DNA of 41,074 nt from a virus: positions 1-41,074 of the IMG/VR virus record IMGVR_UViG_3300027659_000075; one strand, given 5' to 3'. A program made the position numbers and the translations under genes. This document shows, piece after piece, positions 31,986 through 39,148 of the stretch (the stretch's first letter is position 1; every line of letters begins with the position of its first letter). Below the pieces are notes generated by a model, which saw only the letters and a list, made by a program, of their open reading frames with translations, was not told where the DNA came from and searched no databases.

Positions 31986-32257
31986 TAACAGTTCCACTTT
32001 TTAAGCGCCAACGCTTTACGGGTTGGTTTGCCGTTTGGTTTTTTCATTGGGCCTGGCATGCCACCCATTCGTGCGCAAAACGATTTGCGCCGCTTGGCAG
32101 CTTTTGAGCCTGGCTTTAATTTGCTTGGTTTTGTTGTGACTGCCATTGACAACTTTGAACCAGGGTTCTGGGCACGATAAGAAGCTATACCTTTGCGGTT
32201 TAGCCCACCCTTTGGGTCCTTGCCTTCTTTGCGTTGCCATGCGGCAGTCTTTGGCAT
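31985..32257 (-). CDS. DUF6321-like basic phage protein
   Basis: A 90-residue protein with a recognisable phage pattern: TAAWQRKEGKDPKGGLNRKG at the start, a Lys/Pro-rich centre, and RRKSFCARMGGMPGPMKKPN followed by PTRKALALKKWNC at the end. This matches small conserved phage proteins annotated DUF6321, as I recall them. It is very basic; a DNA-associated or virion role is possible, but no function is established. One-base overlaps with both neighbours. Confidence 0.72.
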   Translation of the reverse strand: MPKTAAWQRKEGKDPKGGLNRKGIASYRAQNPGSKLSMAVTTKPSKLKPGSKAAKRRKSFCARMGGMPGPMKKPNGKPTRKALALKKWNC

Positions 32258-32400
32258 TACTTATACTTCTTAACCATTGCCTTCGGGTTCTTAACCTTAG
32301 TGCTGCTAACTTTTGCTTTCGGTGGGTAAGTTGATGTGCTTGTTCCCGACTTCGGCGTTGCCGAAGCGTGGCTATCAAGTTGACGGTAGTTGTATGGCAT
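32257..32400 (-). CDS. 47-residue basic protein, first minus-strand gene
   Basis: Start at ATG 32400, six to nine bases after AAGGAG; longer frames would cross the divergent control region. The product starts MPYNYRQLDSHASATPKSGT and ends in a Lys-rich tail (SSTKVKNPKAMVKKYK). It is the first gene of the minus-strand unit. Low-complexity and basic, so probably nucleic-acid binding; function unknown. Confidence 0.65.
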   Translation of the reverse strand: MPYNYRQLDSHASATPKSGTSTSTYPPKAKVSSTKVKNPKAMVKKYK

Positions 32401-32549
32401 AGTGCTCCTTAAACCTTGACTTGTGTTGGCCTTAATCACAACGCTAATGGCGTTGTGATTAACAGCTAGTTGGGGAAACCGGGTTTTTCCGTTTCCCCCC
32501 CTATAGTCCCCCCCAAGCGTTACATGCGTAACGAAGTGCGTACACATTG
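32401..32549. promoter_or_regulatory. Divergent control region between the two transcription units
   Basis: The only point where transcription diverges. It contains a perfect 13-bp stem with a TAATG loop (32432-32462, arms TTAATCACAACGC / GCGTTGTGATTAA), a second interrupted stem (GGGGAAA/TTTCCCC, 32472-32498) and C7-TATAGT-C7 (32495-32514). Both first genes lie within 50-130 bp. No good -35 box accompanies the TATAGT at 17 bp, so a phage-modified or WhiB-assisted host polymerase is possible. Confidence 0.6.
32502..32507 (+). promoter_or_regulatory. Candidate late promoter -10 element
   Basis: TATAGT framed by seven C on each side. Its downstream part (CTATAGTCCCCCCC) agrees at 12 of 14 positions with the minus-strand sequence at the promoter candidate at 24079-24084. 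The late terminase gene starts 43 bp further on. No consensus -35 is present. Confidence 0.4.
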
Positions 32550-32981
32550 ATGGCAAACTCCGAAGAAATGACCTTGACGGTCGCACAACAAAACTATTTG
32601 GATTGGTTGTGCACCGCTCCGTCGGAGCGAGTGCCAGCCTCCAAAGCCAAGTACGCCATTGAACATGGCATAGATGAAACAACGCTACGGCGTTGGCAGA
32701 AAAAGGAAGTTTTCCTCAACGAGTGGAAAAAGCGTGTGGACGACATCCAGGGTTCACCAGAACGTACACAAAAGCTTCTGGACACACTTTACAACAAAGC
32801 CCTAGAGGGTGACACCAAGTCAGCCCAACTTTACCTACAGGCCACCAACCGTATGTTGCCACCTACGGTAACGGTTCAATCTAATAAGAAAGCAACGGAG
32901 TTGTCCGACTCTGAGCTCGATGAACTTATTGGGCAGATTGCTGCCCATGAGAAGTCGCGACGTAACTTCAAGGTGGTGTAA
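32550..32981 (+). CDS. Small terminase-like HTH protein
   Basis: First gene of the late unit, 143 residues. Residues about 29-55 form a helix-turn-helix (ASKAKYAIEHGIDETTLRRW), followed by a helical oligomerisation region with ERTQKLLDTLYNKALEGD and SAQLYLQATNRMLPP, the pattern of phBC6A51/TerS-like proteins. It would recognise phage DNA for packaging with the large terminase at 37110, separated from it by about 4 kb of structural genes. ATG 32550 is preferred over TTG 32547; neither has a strong ribosome site, consistent with a nearly leaderless first gene. Confidence 0.7.
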   Translation: MANSEEMTLTVAQQNYLDWLCTAPSERVPASKAKYAIEHGIDETTLRRWQKKEVFLNEWKKRVDDIQGSPERTQKLLDTLYNKALEGDTKSAQLYLQATNRMLPPTVTVQSNKKATELSDSELDELIGQIAAHEKSRRNFKVV

Positions 32982-33274
32982 TGACTACAACCAATGATGC
33001 GATGTATGTTGCGCTAAAAGCGCAATACCCAACGCTGTCTACGTTGGGTGACATGATGTACGCCTTTGCTCAAGATAACGGCTACAACTTTCGTGACACA
33101 CTCGGCTACGAGTTTTATGCCGCTACTGGTGCCGTTGGCACCACTCGCGGCGACCTGGCTAACTCTTACTGGAACGACCCGGACTTTGCTGTGTCGAACC
33201 TTGAAATGGAAGATGGTAACGATTTACTCTTAGAGAATGAAGGATTCATTTTGATGGAGATTGGCAATGGCTGA
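32981..33274 (+). CDS. Hypothetical late structural protein
   Basis: A 97-residue protein whose ATG overlaps the stop of the terminase gene. It has a helical start (DAMYVALKAQYPTLSTLGDM), then NSYWNDPDFAVSNLEMEDGN and a C-terminal acidic/hydrophobic ending (LLLENEGFILMEIGNG). No family recognised; its position before fibre-type genes suggests a virion or assembly protein. Confidence 0.55.
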   Translation: MTTTNDAMYVALKAQYPTLSTLGDMMYAFAQDNGYNFRDTLGYEFYAATGAVGTTRGDLANSYWNDPDFAVSNLEMEDGNDLLLENEGFILMEIGNG

Positions 33275-33686
33275 TAAAAAGATAACGGCTCTAACGGCGT
33301 TAGTTGGCGCCGATGTTGCTGACACAGATGTTTTTGCTGTCGTTGATGTTTCGGCTACCGAAACAAAAAAGATTACTGCCGAGGAGTTGGCTGTTGCTAT
33401 CGCTGAACAAGGTTTAGACGCTGGTGGTGCTAGCCGTGTTCACATTTATGGCATCTTTTTGCCTGCTACCCATGACATTGAGTTTGAGGGTACTACGAAT
33501 AATGGTTTTGAAACCGTTTTGACGGTTGTGGACCCGACTGCTGACCGTACTCTTAGTTTGCCTGACGAGACTGGTACTGTGGCTACTCAGGCTTATGCTG
33601 ATGCGGCTGCTAGTGCTGCTGTCGCTGCTTCAACAGTTGATTTTGCTGATGCCGATAATGTTTTATGTAACGCAGTATTTAACTAG
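33267..33686 (+). CDS. Fibre-type structural protein
   Basis: A 139-residue protein beginning MADKKITALTALVGADVADT followed by DVFAVVDVSATETKKITAEE, a familiar N-terminal module of phage fibre/structural proteins, and later ADRTLSLPDETGTVATQAYA, another typical fibre segment. The ATG at 33267 is set by GGAGA (33256-33260) and overlaps the previous gene by eight bases. It is probably a virion adaptor to which longer fibres attach. Confidence 0.65.
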   Translation: MADKKITALTALVGADVADTDVFAVVDVSATETKKITAEELAVAIAEQGLDAGGASRVHIYGIFLPATHDIEFEGTTNNGFETVLTVVDPTADRTLSLPDETGTVATQAYADAAASAAVAASTVDFADADNVLCNAVFN

Positions 33687-33719
33687 GGAACGATTTAACC
33701 ACTTATTAGGAGATAACAA

Positions 33720-34085
33720 ATGGCAACATTCAGTAAACAAATTCTTAGCGGTTCAACAAACGGGCGTGGTATTGCCGTTGCAGCAACAGCAACGCTCGGC
33801 ACAACAATTCACGCTACAGGAACATCAGCATCCATCTATGACGAGATTTGGTTGTATGCAAACAACATACATTCGGCTGCTGTTACTTTGACGATTGAGT
33901 TTGGTGGCGCAACAACTACTAGCGACCTGATTCAGCAATCTATTGCTGCCACTCCTAGCGGTTTGGTGCTTGTTTGTGCTGGTTTGATTTTGCGTGGCAC
34001 GGGTTCTGCTGCGACTACTGTTACTGCGTTTGCTGGTACGGCAAACAAGATTGAACTGTTCGGTTTCGTAAATAGAATCGCTTAG
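33720..34085 (+). CDS. Beta-rich structural protein
   Basis: A 121-residue Ala/Thr/Ile-rich protein (FSKQILSGSTNGRGIAVA…, AAVTLTIEFGGATTTSDLIQ, FAGTANKIELFGFVNRIA) with a strong TTAGGAGAT site. The alternating strands and lack of charge suggest a beta-sandwich decoration or fibre component. It lies between two fibre-type genes. Confidence 0.58.
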   Translation: MATFSKQILSGSTNGRGIAVAATATLGTTIHATGTSASIYDEIWLYANNIHSAAVTLTIEFGGATTTSDLIQQSIAATPSGLVLVCAGLILRGTGSAATTVTAFAGTANKIELFGFVNRIA

Positions 34086-34087
34086 TC

Positions 34088-35029
34088 GTGACTAGATACG
34101 GTCAGCGCACACGAGTAGGAACAGCGGTATCAGTTTTTGGTACGGCTGGTGCAACAGCAAAAGCAGGTTTAATTGATTTTCTTGTAGTTGCTGGCGGTGG
34201 CGGTGGCGGTGCTGGTTACTACGGAGGTGGTGGTGGTGCAGGCGGATTGATTTCATCTTTAAGTGCAACAGGTGGTGGCGGTACACCACCTACTGCATCA
34301 TTGTTAGTAAACAATGTTCTTACAACAACAATTGTTGTTGGTGCTGGTGGTGCAGGCGGCACAAGTGGTGTTAATTCGTCAATAACCCAAATTTTTGCAG
34401 ATACAACCTCATTTCGTACCGTTAGTGCTACGGGTGGCGGTAGAGGCGCACCTGGCGGTGGCTCAGGCACTGCGGGCGCATCAGGTGGCTCAGGTGGTGG
34501 TGGTGCATATAATACGAGTGCTGGTGCTGGCACAACAAATCAAGGTTTTGCAGGTATCAGTGGTAATAATACTCACGGTGGTGGCGGTGGCGGTGCAGGT
34601 GCAACAGGTGGTGCCATAACAAATACTGGCGGTACATATAACGGCGGCGCTGCTGGTGCAGGTGGTGCAGGTGCAGCAAACAGCATTACTGGTAGTTCTG
34701 TAACATACGCAGGTGGCGGTGGCGGTGGCGCAAATCAAAATCCACCTGAAGGTAATCAAGGGCTTGGTGGTTCAGGTGGTGGTGGTAATGGTTCTGGTCG
34801 GGTTCTCGGCAGTGGCGCCTCAAATGGCGGCAGTGCTGGCACTGCAAATACAGGTGGTGGCGGTGGTGAAGGTGGTAATGCGGGTGGTTCAGGTGTGGTT
34901 ATTCTTCGCTATGCAGATACTTTAACAATTTCTTTTGGCTCTGGTCTTACTGGTACAGAATCAGCAGCATCAGGCGGATACAAGCGTGCAACAATTACTG
35001 CTGGTTCAGGGACTGTGAGTTGGGCATAA
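34088..35029 (+). CDS. Glycine-rich tail fibre / putative receptor-binding protein
   Basis: A 313-residue protein with GTG start. After a 28-residue N-terminus comes IDFLVVAGGGGGGAGYYGGG, the hallmark of glycine-rich domain proteins, then many poly-Gly runs separated by short variable Asn/Thr/Ser segments through about residue 270, closing with SGVVILRYADT and a C-terminal module (ASGGYKRATITAGSGTVSWA). Glycine-rich phage adhesins can form polyglycine-II sandwiches whose loops bind receptors. This is the best candidate for host recognition. It ends on the start of the next gene. Confidence 0.72.
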   Translation: MTRYGQRTRVGTAVSVFGTAGATAKAGLIDFLVVAGGGGGGAGYYGGGGGAGGLISSLSATGGGGTPPTASLLVNNVLTTTIVVGAGGAGGTSGVNSSITQIFADTTSFRTVSATGGGRGAPGGGSGTAGASGGSGGGGAYNTSAGAGTTNQGFAGISGNNTHGGGGGGAGATGGAITNTGGTYNGGAAGAGGAGAANSITGSSVTYAGGGGGGANQNPPEGNQGLGGSGGGGNGSGRVLGSGASNGGSAGTANTGGGGGEGGNAGGSGVVILRYADTLTISFGSGLTGTESAASGGYKRATITAGSGTVSWA

Positions 35030-35385
35030 TGGCACATTACGCATTTATAGATTCAAATAATATTGTTGTCAAAGTAATTGTTGGTGTTGATGAAACAGTT
35101 ACACAAAATGGTGATGGCGGTTCTAGCGAAGCGTGGGAACAGTTTTATCAAAACCAATCTTGGCATCAAGGTCTAACTTGTAAACGCACTTCGTATAACA
35201 ATCAAATTCGTAAACAATACGCAGGTGTTGGTTTTACTTATGACGCTGACGCTGATGTATTTGTTAGACCGCAACCATTCCCTTCGTGGACTTTGGATGC
35301 TAACCACGATTGGCAACCGCCAACACCAAAACCTGAAGGCGACTATTCTTGGAACGAAGCAGAACTTGAGTGGGTCGCAATCTAA
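35029..35385 (+). CDS. Conserved phage structural protein (fibre-associated)
   Basis: A 118-residue protein starting MAHYAFIDSNNIVVKVIVGV, with KRTSYNNQIRKQYAGVGFTY and VRPQPFPSWTLDANHDWQPP near the C-terminus. That combination (an FIDSNNIV start, AGVGFTYD, PQPFPSWTLD) occurs in tail-fibre regions of many environmental phages as I recall them. ATG 35029 overlaps the preceding stop (TAATG) and an earlier in-frame start at 35020 is rejected. Likely a fibre tip or fibre-assembly protein. Confidence 0.65.
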   Translation: MAHYAFIDSNNIVVKVIVGVDETVTQNGDGGSSEAWEQFYQNQSWHQGLTCKRTSYNNQIRKQYAGVGFTYDADADVFVRPQPFPSWTLDANHDWQPPTPKPEGDYSWNEAELEWVAI

Positions 35386-36704
35386 CAAGGTGGCTTATAC
35401 CGCTACCAGCAATCCTGTTCTCGTTCTTCGCACAAACAGCGAACGCTGAAGCAACTTATACAACTTGGACTTGCACTACGGGTAGTAGTTCTTGGCAAAT
35501 GCAACAACCCGAAGCCGATTATTTGGCTGGGCTATATCCGACTTGGGCTGACTGCATTAACTGGCAAAATGGTACACCACAGCAACCGTATGCTTGGTCA
35601 TATGGTGCTTCGGTAACTACCACAACTTCAACGACTACTACATCTAGTACTACTACAACTACTACATCTAGTAGTACAACCACTACAGTTGTATCAACGA
35701 CTACTACATCTAGTAGCACTACGGTTCAAGAAACCACCACAACTGAATCTTCCACGACCACGAGTTCATCTACGACAACCCTTCCCACATCAACAACCAC
35801 AACCACAGAGCCAGTTCAGACATCAACAACCACATCCACGACAAGTACAACAGTAGCCCCGACCACAACAACTGAGCCACCTTATACGCCACCTCAAACA
35901 TCAACTACGGTTCCTGAACCTGAACCTGAATCTAGTCCCACCAACGAGACTCAACCTGAAGAAACCACAAACGAACCCGCCACCACAATTGACGAAACCG
36001 AAACAACAGAACCTGAAACATTTACAACCGTTCCTGACGGTCCTGTTGAAGAACCTGTTGTGCCTGTTGAGACAACCATTCTTGAGACATTTTTTCCCGA
36101 CTACGAAGTCGGGCCTGTTCTTGACGAAATAGAACAGCCAGAAGACACAGTAGAGCTACCGGAATATATAACAGAAACAACACTATTAGAAGAAACGGAT
36201 TCATCACCTATTACTCTACCCGAACTTGTAGCAGACGAACAAGTAACAGAAGTATTGGAAGAAGTCATCAAAGATGAACCCGTCACTGACGAACAAGTAG
36301 AACAAATCTTAGAAACCCTTACCGAAGCCGCACCTGAACAGATTGTGGAGGCTATTACCCAAGTCTTAGCCGCGGATATCACCTCGGACCAAGCAACGGA
36401 AATAGCATCAAGCCCTGAAGTTTTGGCTGCTATTACCGAAACTCAAGCTGAAGAACTTTTTGAACAAATCGTTGTGGACGAACTGTCTGAGGAACAGTTG
36501 GAGGCGTTTACTGAAGCCATTCAGGAAGCGCCAACAGAAATCAAGCAAGCTTTTGAGAAAACTATTGATATTTTTAGTTCTAAGTTTGATGACTATGTGC
36601 CAACCGGCTCTAACGTGCCGGTTCGCACCCGTAGAACCCTTGTAGTTATTGGGTCCTTGTTAACGATGTTACCAAGTGTCCATATTAAGACAGGTAAATT
36701 ATGA
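35370..36704 (+). CDS. Secreted Thr/Ser-rich surface-type protein
   Basis: A 444-residue protein with a signal peptide (basic GRNLTRW, hydrophobic LIPLPAILFSFFA, cleavage after ANA at 26), a short Cys/Trp domain (30-75), a mucin-like Thr/Ser tract (about 80-170), an acidic Pro/Glu region (175-290) and a helical acidic domain (about 285-400, for example SEEQLEAFTEAIQEAPTEIK). It ends with RTRRTLVVIGSLLTMLPS, a possible membrane end. Thr/Ser stalks suit O-glycosylation or wall spanning. It looks host-surface-like, and may work in lysis, envelope modification or superinfection exclusion. The GTG start overlaps the previous gene by 16 bases and has a weak ribosome site. Confidence 0.6.
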   Translation: MGRNLTRWLIPLPAILFSFFAQTANAEATYTTWTCTTGSSSWQMQQPEADYLAGLYPTWADCINWQNGTPQQPYAWSYGASVTTTTSTTTTSSTTTTTTSSSTTTTVVSTTTTSSSTTVQETTTTESSTTTSSSTTTLPTSTTTTTEPVQTSTTTSTTSTTVAPTTTTEPPYTPPQTSTTVPEPEPESSPTNETQPEETTNEPATTIDETETTEPETFTTVPDGPVEEPVVPVETTILETFFPDYEVGPVLDEIEQPEDTVELPEYITETTLLEETDSSPITLPELVADEQVTEVLEEVIKDEPVTDEQVEQILETLTEAAPEQIVEAITQVLAADITSDQATEIASSPEVLAAITETQAEELFEQIVVDELSEEQLEAFTEAIQEAPTEIKQAFEKTIDIFSSKFDDYVPTGSNVPVRTRRTLVVIGSLLTMLPSVHIKTGKL

Positions 36705-36868
36705 AGAAACTACTTAACTATCTAGCTGAGAACACTTGGACTTGGGCGGGCACGGGCATGGTATTGATTACCTTGTCTGGACCTACTTTTCGTCAGGCTG
36801 TGTTTTTGACAGGTACTGCCGTGGTTCTTCATTCCGTAATAACCCTAAGTCAGAAAGATGAAAAATGA
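36701..36868 (+). CDS. Small membrane protein (holin-like)
   Basis: A 55-residue protein starting MKKLLNYLAENTWTWAGTGM, with two hydrophobic stretches (about 13-27 and 33-49) separated by a short loop with Pro/Arg and ending in a charged SQKDEK tail, a class II holin-like plan. Its ATG overlaps the upstream TGA and its TGA the next ATG. Together with the next gene it may form the holin pair. Confidence 0.6.
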   Translation: MKKLLNYLAENTWTWAGTGMVLITLSGPTFRQAVFLTGTAVVLHSVITLSQKDEK

Positions 36869-37110
36869 ACTCAGCAATTGCAAAAGCCCTAGACCTTGGA
36901 CAACGACTTGTATCGTTGTTTATTGCCAGCGCATTACCAATCATCACAGGTGGAGCAATCCTCGGTGTTGATGTGATTAAGTCGGCTGGTGTTGCAGGAC
37001 TTACAGCCTTGTTTGGTGTTGTACAGAAACTTGCCGCAGCGTCAGTTGATGGCGAGCTTACATCAGCAGAAATTAGCGCAGCGTTTGGAACTAAGACCAA
37101 GAAGAAGTAA
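36865..37110 (+). CDS. Membrane protein, probable holin
   Basis: An 81-residue protein with an amphipathic start (MNSAIAKALDLGQRLV), hydrophobic stretches (SLFIASALPIITGGAILGVD, about 17-36, and AGVAGLTALFGVV, about 41-53) and a basic tail (TKTKKK). Similar small proteins in actinobacterial phages are taken as holins. It directly precedes the large terminase, a distance from the endolysin. It overlaps both neighbours by one to four bases. Confidence 0.6.
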   Translation: MNSAIAKALDLGQRLVSLFIASALPIITGGAILGVDVIKSAGVAGLTALFGVVQKLAAASVDGELTSAEISAAFGTKTKKK

Positions 37111-38705
37111 TGGAATTATCCGACCTTCTCAACGAGAAGGAATGGAGAAAATGTAAAGGTCCTGAGGACGCAACCTTAGAACAACAGGTTGAAGCATTTG
37201 AATATTTCTGTTCCAACTATTGGATGATACGCCACCCTGAGCGGGGTCGTATCAAGTTTGAGTTGCGTGATGCGCAACGAGAAACAATCGCTACATGGTT
37301 ATCTACCCGATACTCGATAGTGCTTAAAGCACGACAGATTGGGTTCTCTACCCTTGCGTCTGCATATTCATTTTGGTTGGCTTTCTTTTGGCCTGACAGA
37401 TTTATCGTCATGCTTTCGCGCACAGAGCGCGAAGCGGCCAAGTTGCTGCAAAAATCAAAGTACGGCTACAAGATGTTGCCGGTATGGATGCGCAAACATG
37501 GTCCAGAGTTGTTGTCTGATAACCAACTTAAGATTGTGTTTGCTAACGAGTCTGCGGTTGAGTCGCTGCCATCAGGTAACGACCCAGCCCGAGGTGAATC
37601 TGTTTACCTAGTAATCATTGACGAGATGGCGTTCTTGCCAAACCCAAGCGAAGCTTGGGCATCTATTGAACCAGTTGCCGACGTTGGTGGTCGCGTTATC
37701 TGTTTGTCTACAGCTAACGGTGAAGGCAACATATTCCACGAACTATGGGTTGGTTCTCAAACCAACACAAATAGATTTACGGGAATCTTCTTTCCTTGGT
37801 CTGCTGGCGACCGTGACGAAGAATGGTACGAAGCCAAGAAGCGTGACTTGCCTGATTGGCAAATGGCACAAGAATATCCATCCGACCCAGATGAAGCCTT
37901 TATCCGTTCTGGTCGTCCTGTGTTTGATTTGGAAGCCTTGCGCGCGTATGAGCCCGAAGAACCAAGTCGTGGCTACTTACACAAAGGAATGGGCAAGGGT
38001 GTTTACGAGTTCAGAGAAGATGGTGGTGAACTCGCTGTGTGGGAATTTCCCGAGCGTGGTCAGGTTTATGTTATTGGTGCTGACGTTGCCGAAGGTCTTG
38101 GTCATGGCGACTTTAGTTCTGCGCACGTAATTAATGTTGAAACAGGTTTGGTTGTAGCACATTGGCACGGTCATGTGGACGCAGACATATTTGGTGAAGA
38201 AGTGTTGTTTGCTTTGGGTTGGTGGTACAACCATTGTCTAATTGGTGTTGAGTCAAACAACCACGGGTTGACAACCCTGAAAGGGTTGCAACGCGTGGGA
38301 TACAAGAATCTGTTTCGTCAAAGACGACTTGGTCAGCGCAATCCAACAGTTAGCGAGACTTTGGGTTGGCGTACAACATCTGTTTCTAAACCTTTAGCCA
38401 TTGACGAACTAAACGGGAACATGCGAGATGGTGCTTTGTATATTTCATGTAAAGCAACGGTTGCCGAACTACGTACTTTTATTCGTGAACAAAACGGCAA
38501 GATGCACGGTTCGCCGCATGACGACAGAGTTATGTCTTTGGCTATCTGCAATCAAATGCTTAAATATGTTTGGCTACCTGAATATCGAATTACCGTTGCC
38601 CCCAAAAAGAATACTTTTGATTGGTGGAGCCAACACATTCTGAAGGCCCCAAAACCAGGAAGACAACCAATCGGGGCAGAAAATGTCAGAAAAGTAACGA
38701 TTTAG
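37110..38705 (+). CDS. terL: Terminase large subunit
   Basis: A 531-residue DNA-packaging motor. The ATPase half shows KARQIGFST (73-81, Walker A variant) and YLVIIDEMAF (166-175, Walker B with catalytic Glu); the coupling motif is in CLSTANGEGN (198-207). The RNase H-like nuclease half has GADVAEGLGHGDFS (D325), GVESNNHG (E381) and HDDRVMSLAI (D471/D472), the three metal-binding acids. Length and layout are normal for TerL. It begins on the stop of the holin-like gene. Confidence 0.93.
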   Translation: MELSDLLNEKEWRKCKGPEDATLEQQVEAFEYFCSNYWMIRHPERGRIKFELRDAQRETIATWLSTRYSIVLKARQIGFSTLASAYSFWLAFFWPDRFIVMLSRTEREAAKLLQKSKYGYKMLPVWMRKHGPELLSDNQLKIVFANESAVESLPSGNDPARGESVYLVIIDEMAFLPNPSEAWASIEPVADVGGRVICLSTANGEGNIFHELWVGSQTNTNRFTGIFFPWSAGDRDEEWYEAKKRDLPDWQMAQEYPSDPDEAFIRSGRPVFDLEALRAYEPEEPSRGYLHKGMGKGVYEFREDGGELAVWEFPERGQVYVIGADVAEGLGHGDFSSAHVINVETGLVVAHWHGHVDADIFGEEVLFALGWWYNHCLIGVESNNHGLTTLKGLQRVGYKNLFRQRRLGQRNPTVSETLGWRTTSVSKPLAIDELNGNMRDGALYISCKATVAELRTFIREQNGKMHGSPHDDRVMSLAICNQMLKYVWLPEYRITVAPKKNTFDWWSQHILKAPKPGRQPIGAENVRKVTI

Positions 38706-38715
38706 GATTGTATTG

Positions 38716-38943
38716 ATGCTTTCCATAACCTGCGACAACTGTTCTACAGAGTTTTATGCACCAGAATTGCCAAGGCGGGGTGCTATTTGCTTTAAATGCC
38801 ACATAGGCACGGTAAATCTAGGGTTTACCTACGGCAAAGAAGACTTCCATGGACCAACCATTAAGGAACGTCAGGAAAAGCAGGTTGCGGATGCCAAAAT
38901 AAATGGCATTAACGCCGAGCCCGTTGGCAGTCGTTGGATTTAA
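38716..38943 (+). CDS. Small zinc-ribbon protein
   Basis: A 75-residue protein with CDNC (7-10) and CFKC (26-29), a clear zinc ribbon, and a charged helical C-terminus (KERQEKQVADAKINGINAEP). The ATG at 38716 follows AGGA by eight bases. Such ribbon proteins often sit between terminase and portal genes in phages; a packaging or assembly role is possible, not shown. Confidence 0.65.
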   Translation: MLSITCDNCSTEFYAPELPRRGAICFKCHIGTVNLGFTYGKEDFHGPTIKERQEKQVADAKINGINAEPVGSRWI

Positions 38944-38947
38944 TGCC

Positions 38948-39148
38948 ATGCCTGAAATTTGGGTCCCAATTGTCGTTGCTGTTATTACGGGCCCAGCAGT
39001 AGTAGTCCTGAGCAAGCTACGCAAAGAAAACTCAGAACAACATGCAGAAGGTAGAGAGTTGTTGCAAGCAATAGGCACAAAGGTGGATAAGGTCGGTAGT
39101 AAGTTAGATGAACATATTGGTTGGCACAAGGGTAAAGAGGATAAATAA
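38948..39148 (+). CDS. Single-span membrane protein with coiled coil (DUF2746-like)
   Basis: A 66-residue protein starting MPEIWVPIVVAVITGPAVVV (membrane span about 4-20), then a charged coiled-coil tail (LLQAIGTKVDKVGSKLDEHI) and GWHKGKEDK. This anchor-plus-coil plan with a conserved-looking HIGWH end resembles DUF2746 proteins of actinobacterial phages, suspected to act with holins. It starts five bases after the previous stop and ends on the portal ATG. Confidence 0.58.
   Translation: MPEIWVPIVVAVITGPAVVVLSKLRKENSEQHAEGRELLQAIGTKVDKVGSKLDEHIGWHKGKEDK

Noticed and set aside
34219-34759. Long antisense open frames opposite the glycine-rich gene
   Set aside because: They are Pro-, Cys- or Thr-rich mirror images of Gly codons, have no ribosome sites, and lie entirely within a convincing gene.
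35519-35719. Antisense open frame opposite the Thr/Ser tract (poly-Val)
   Set aside because: It arises from the complement of repeated ACA/ACT codons; it is low complexity with no start signal.
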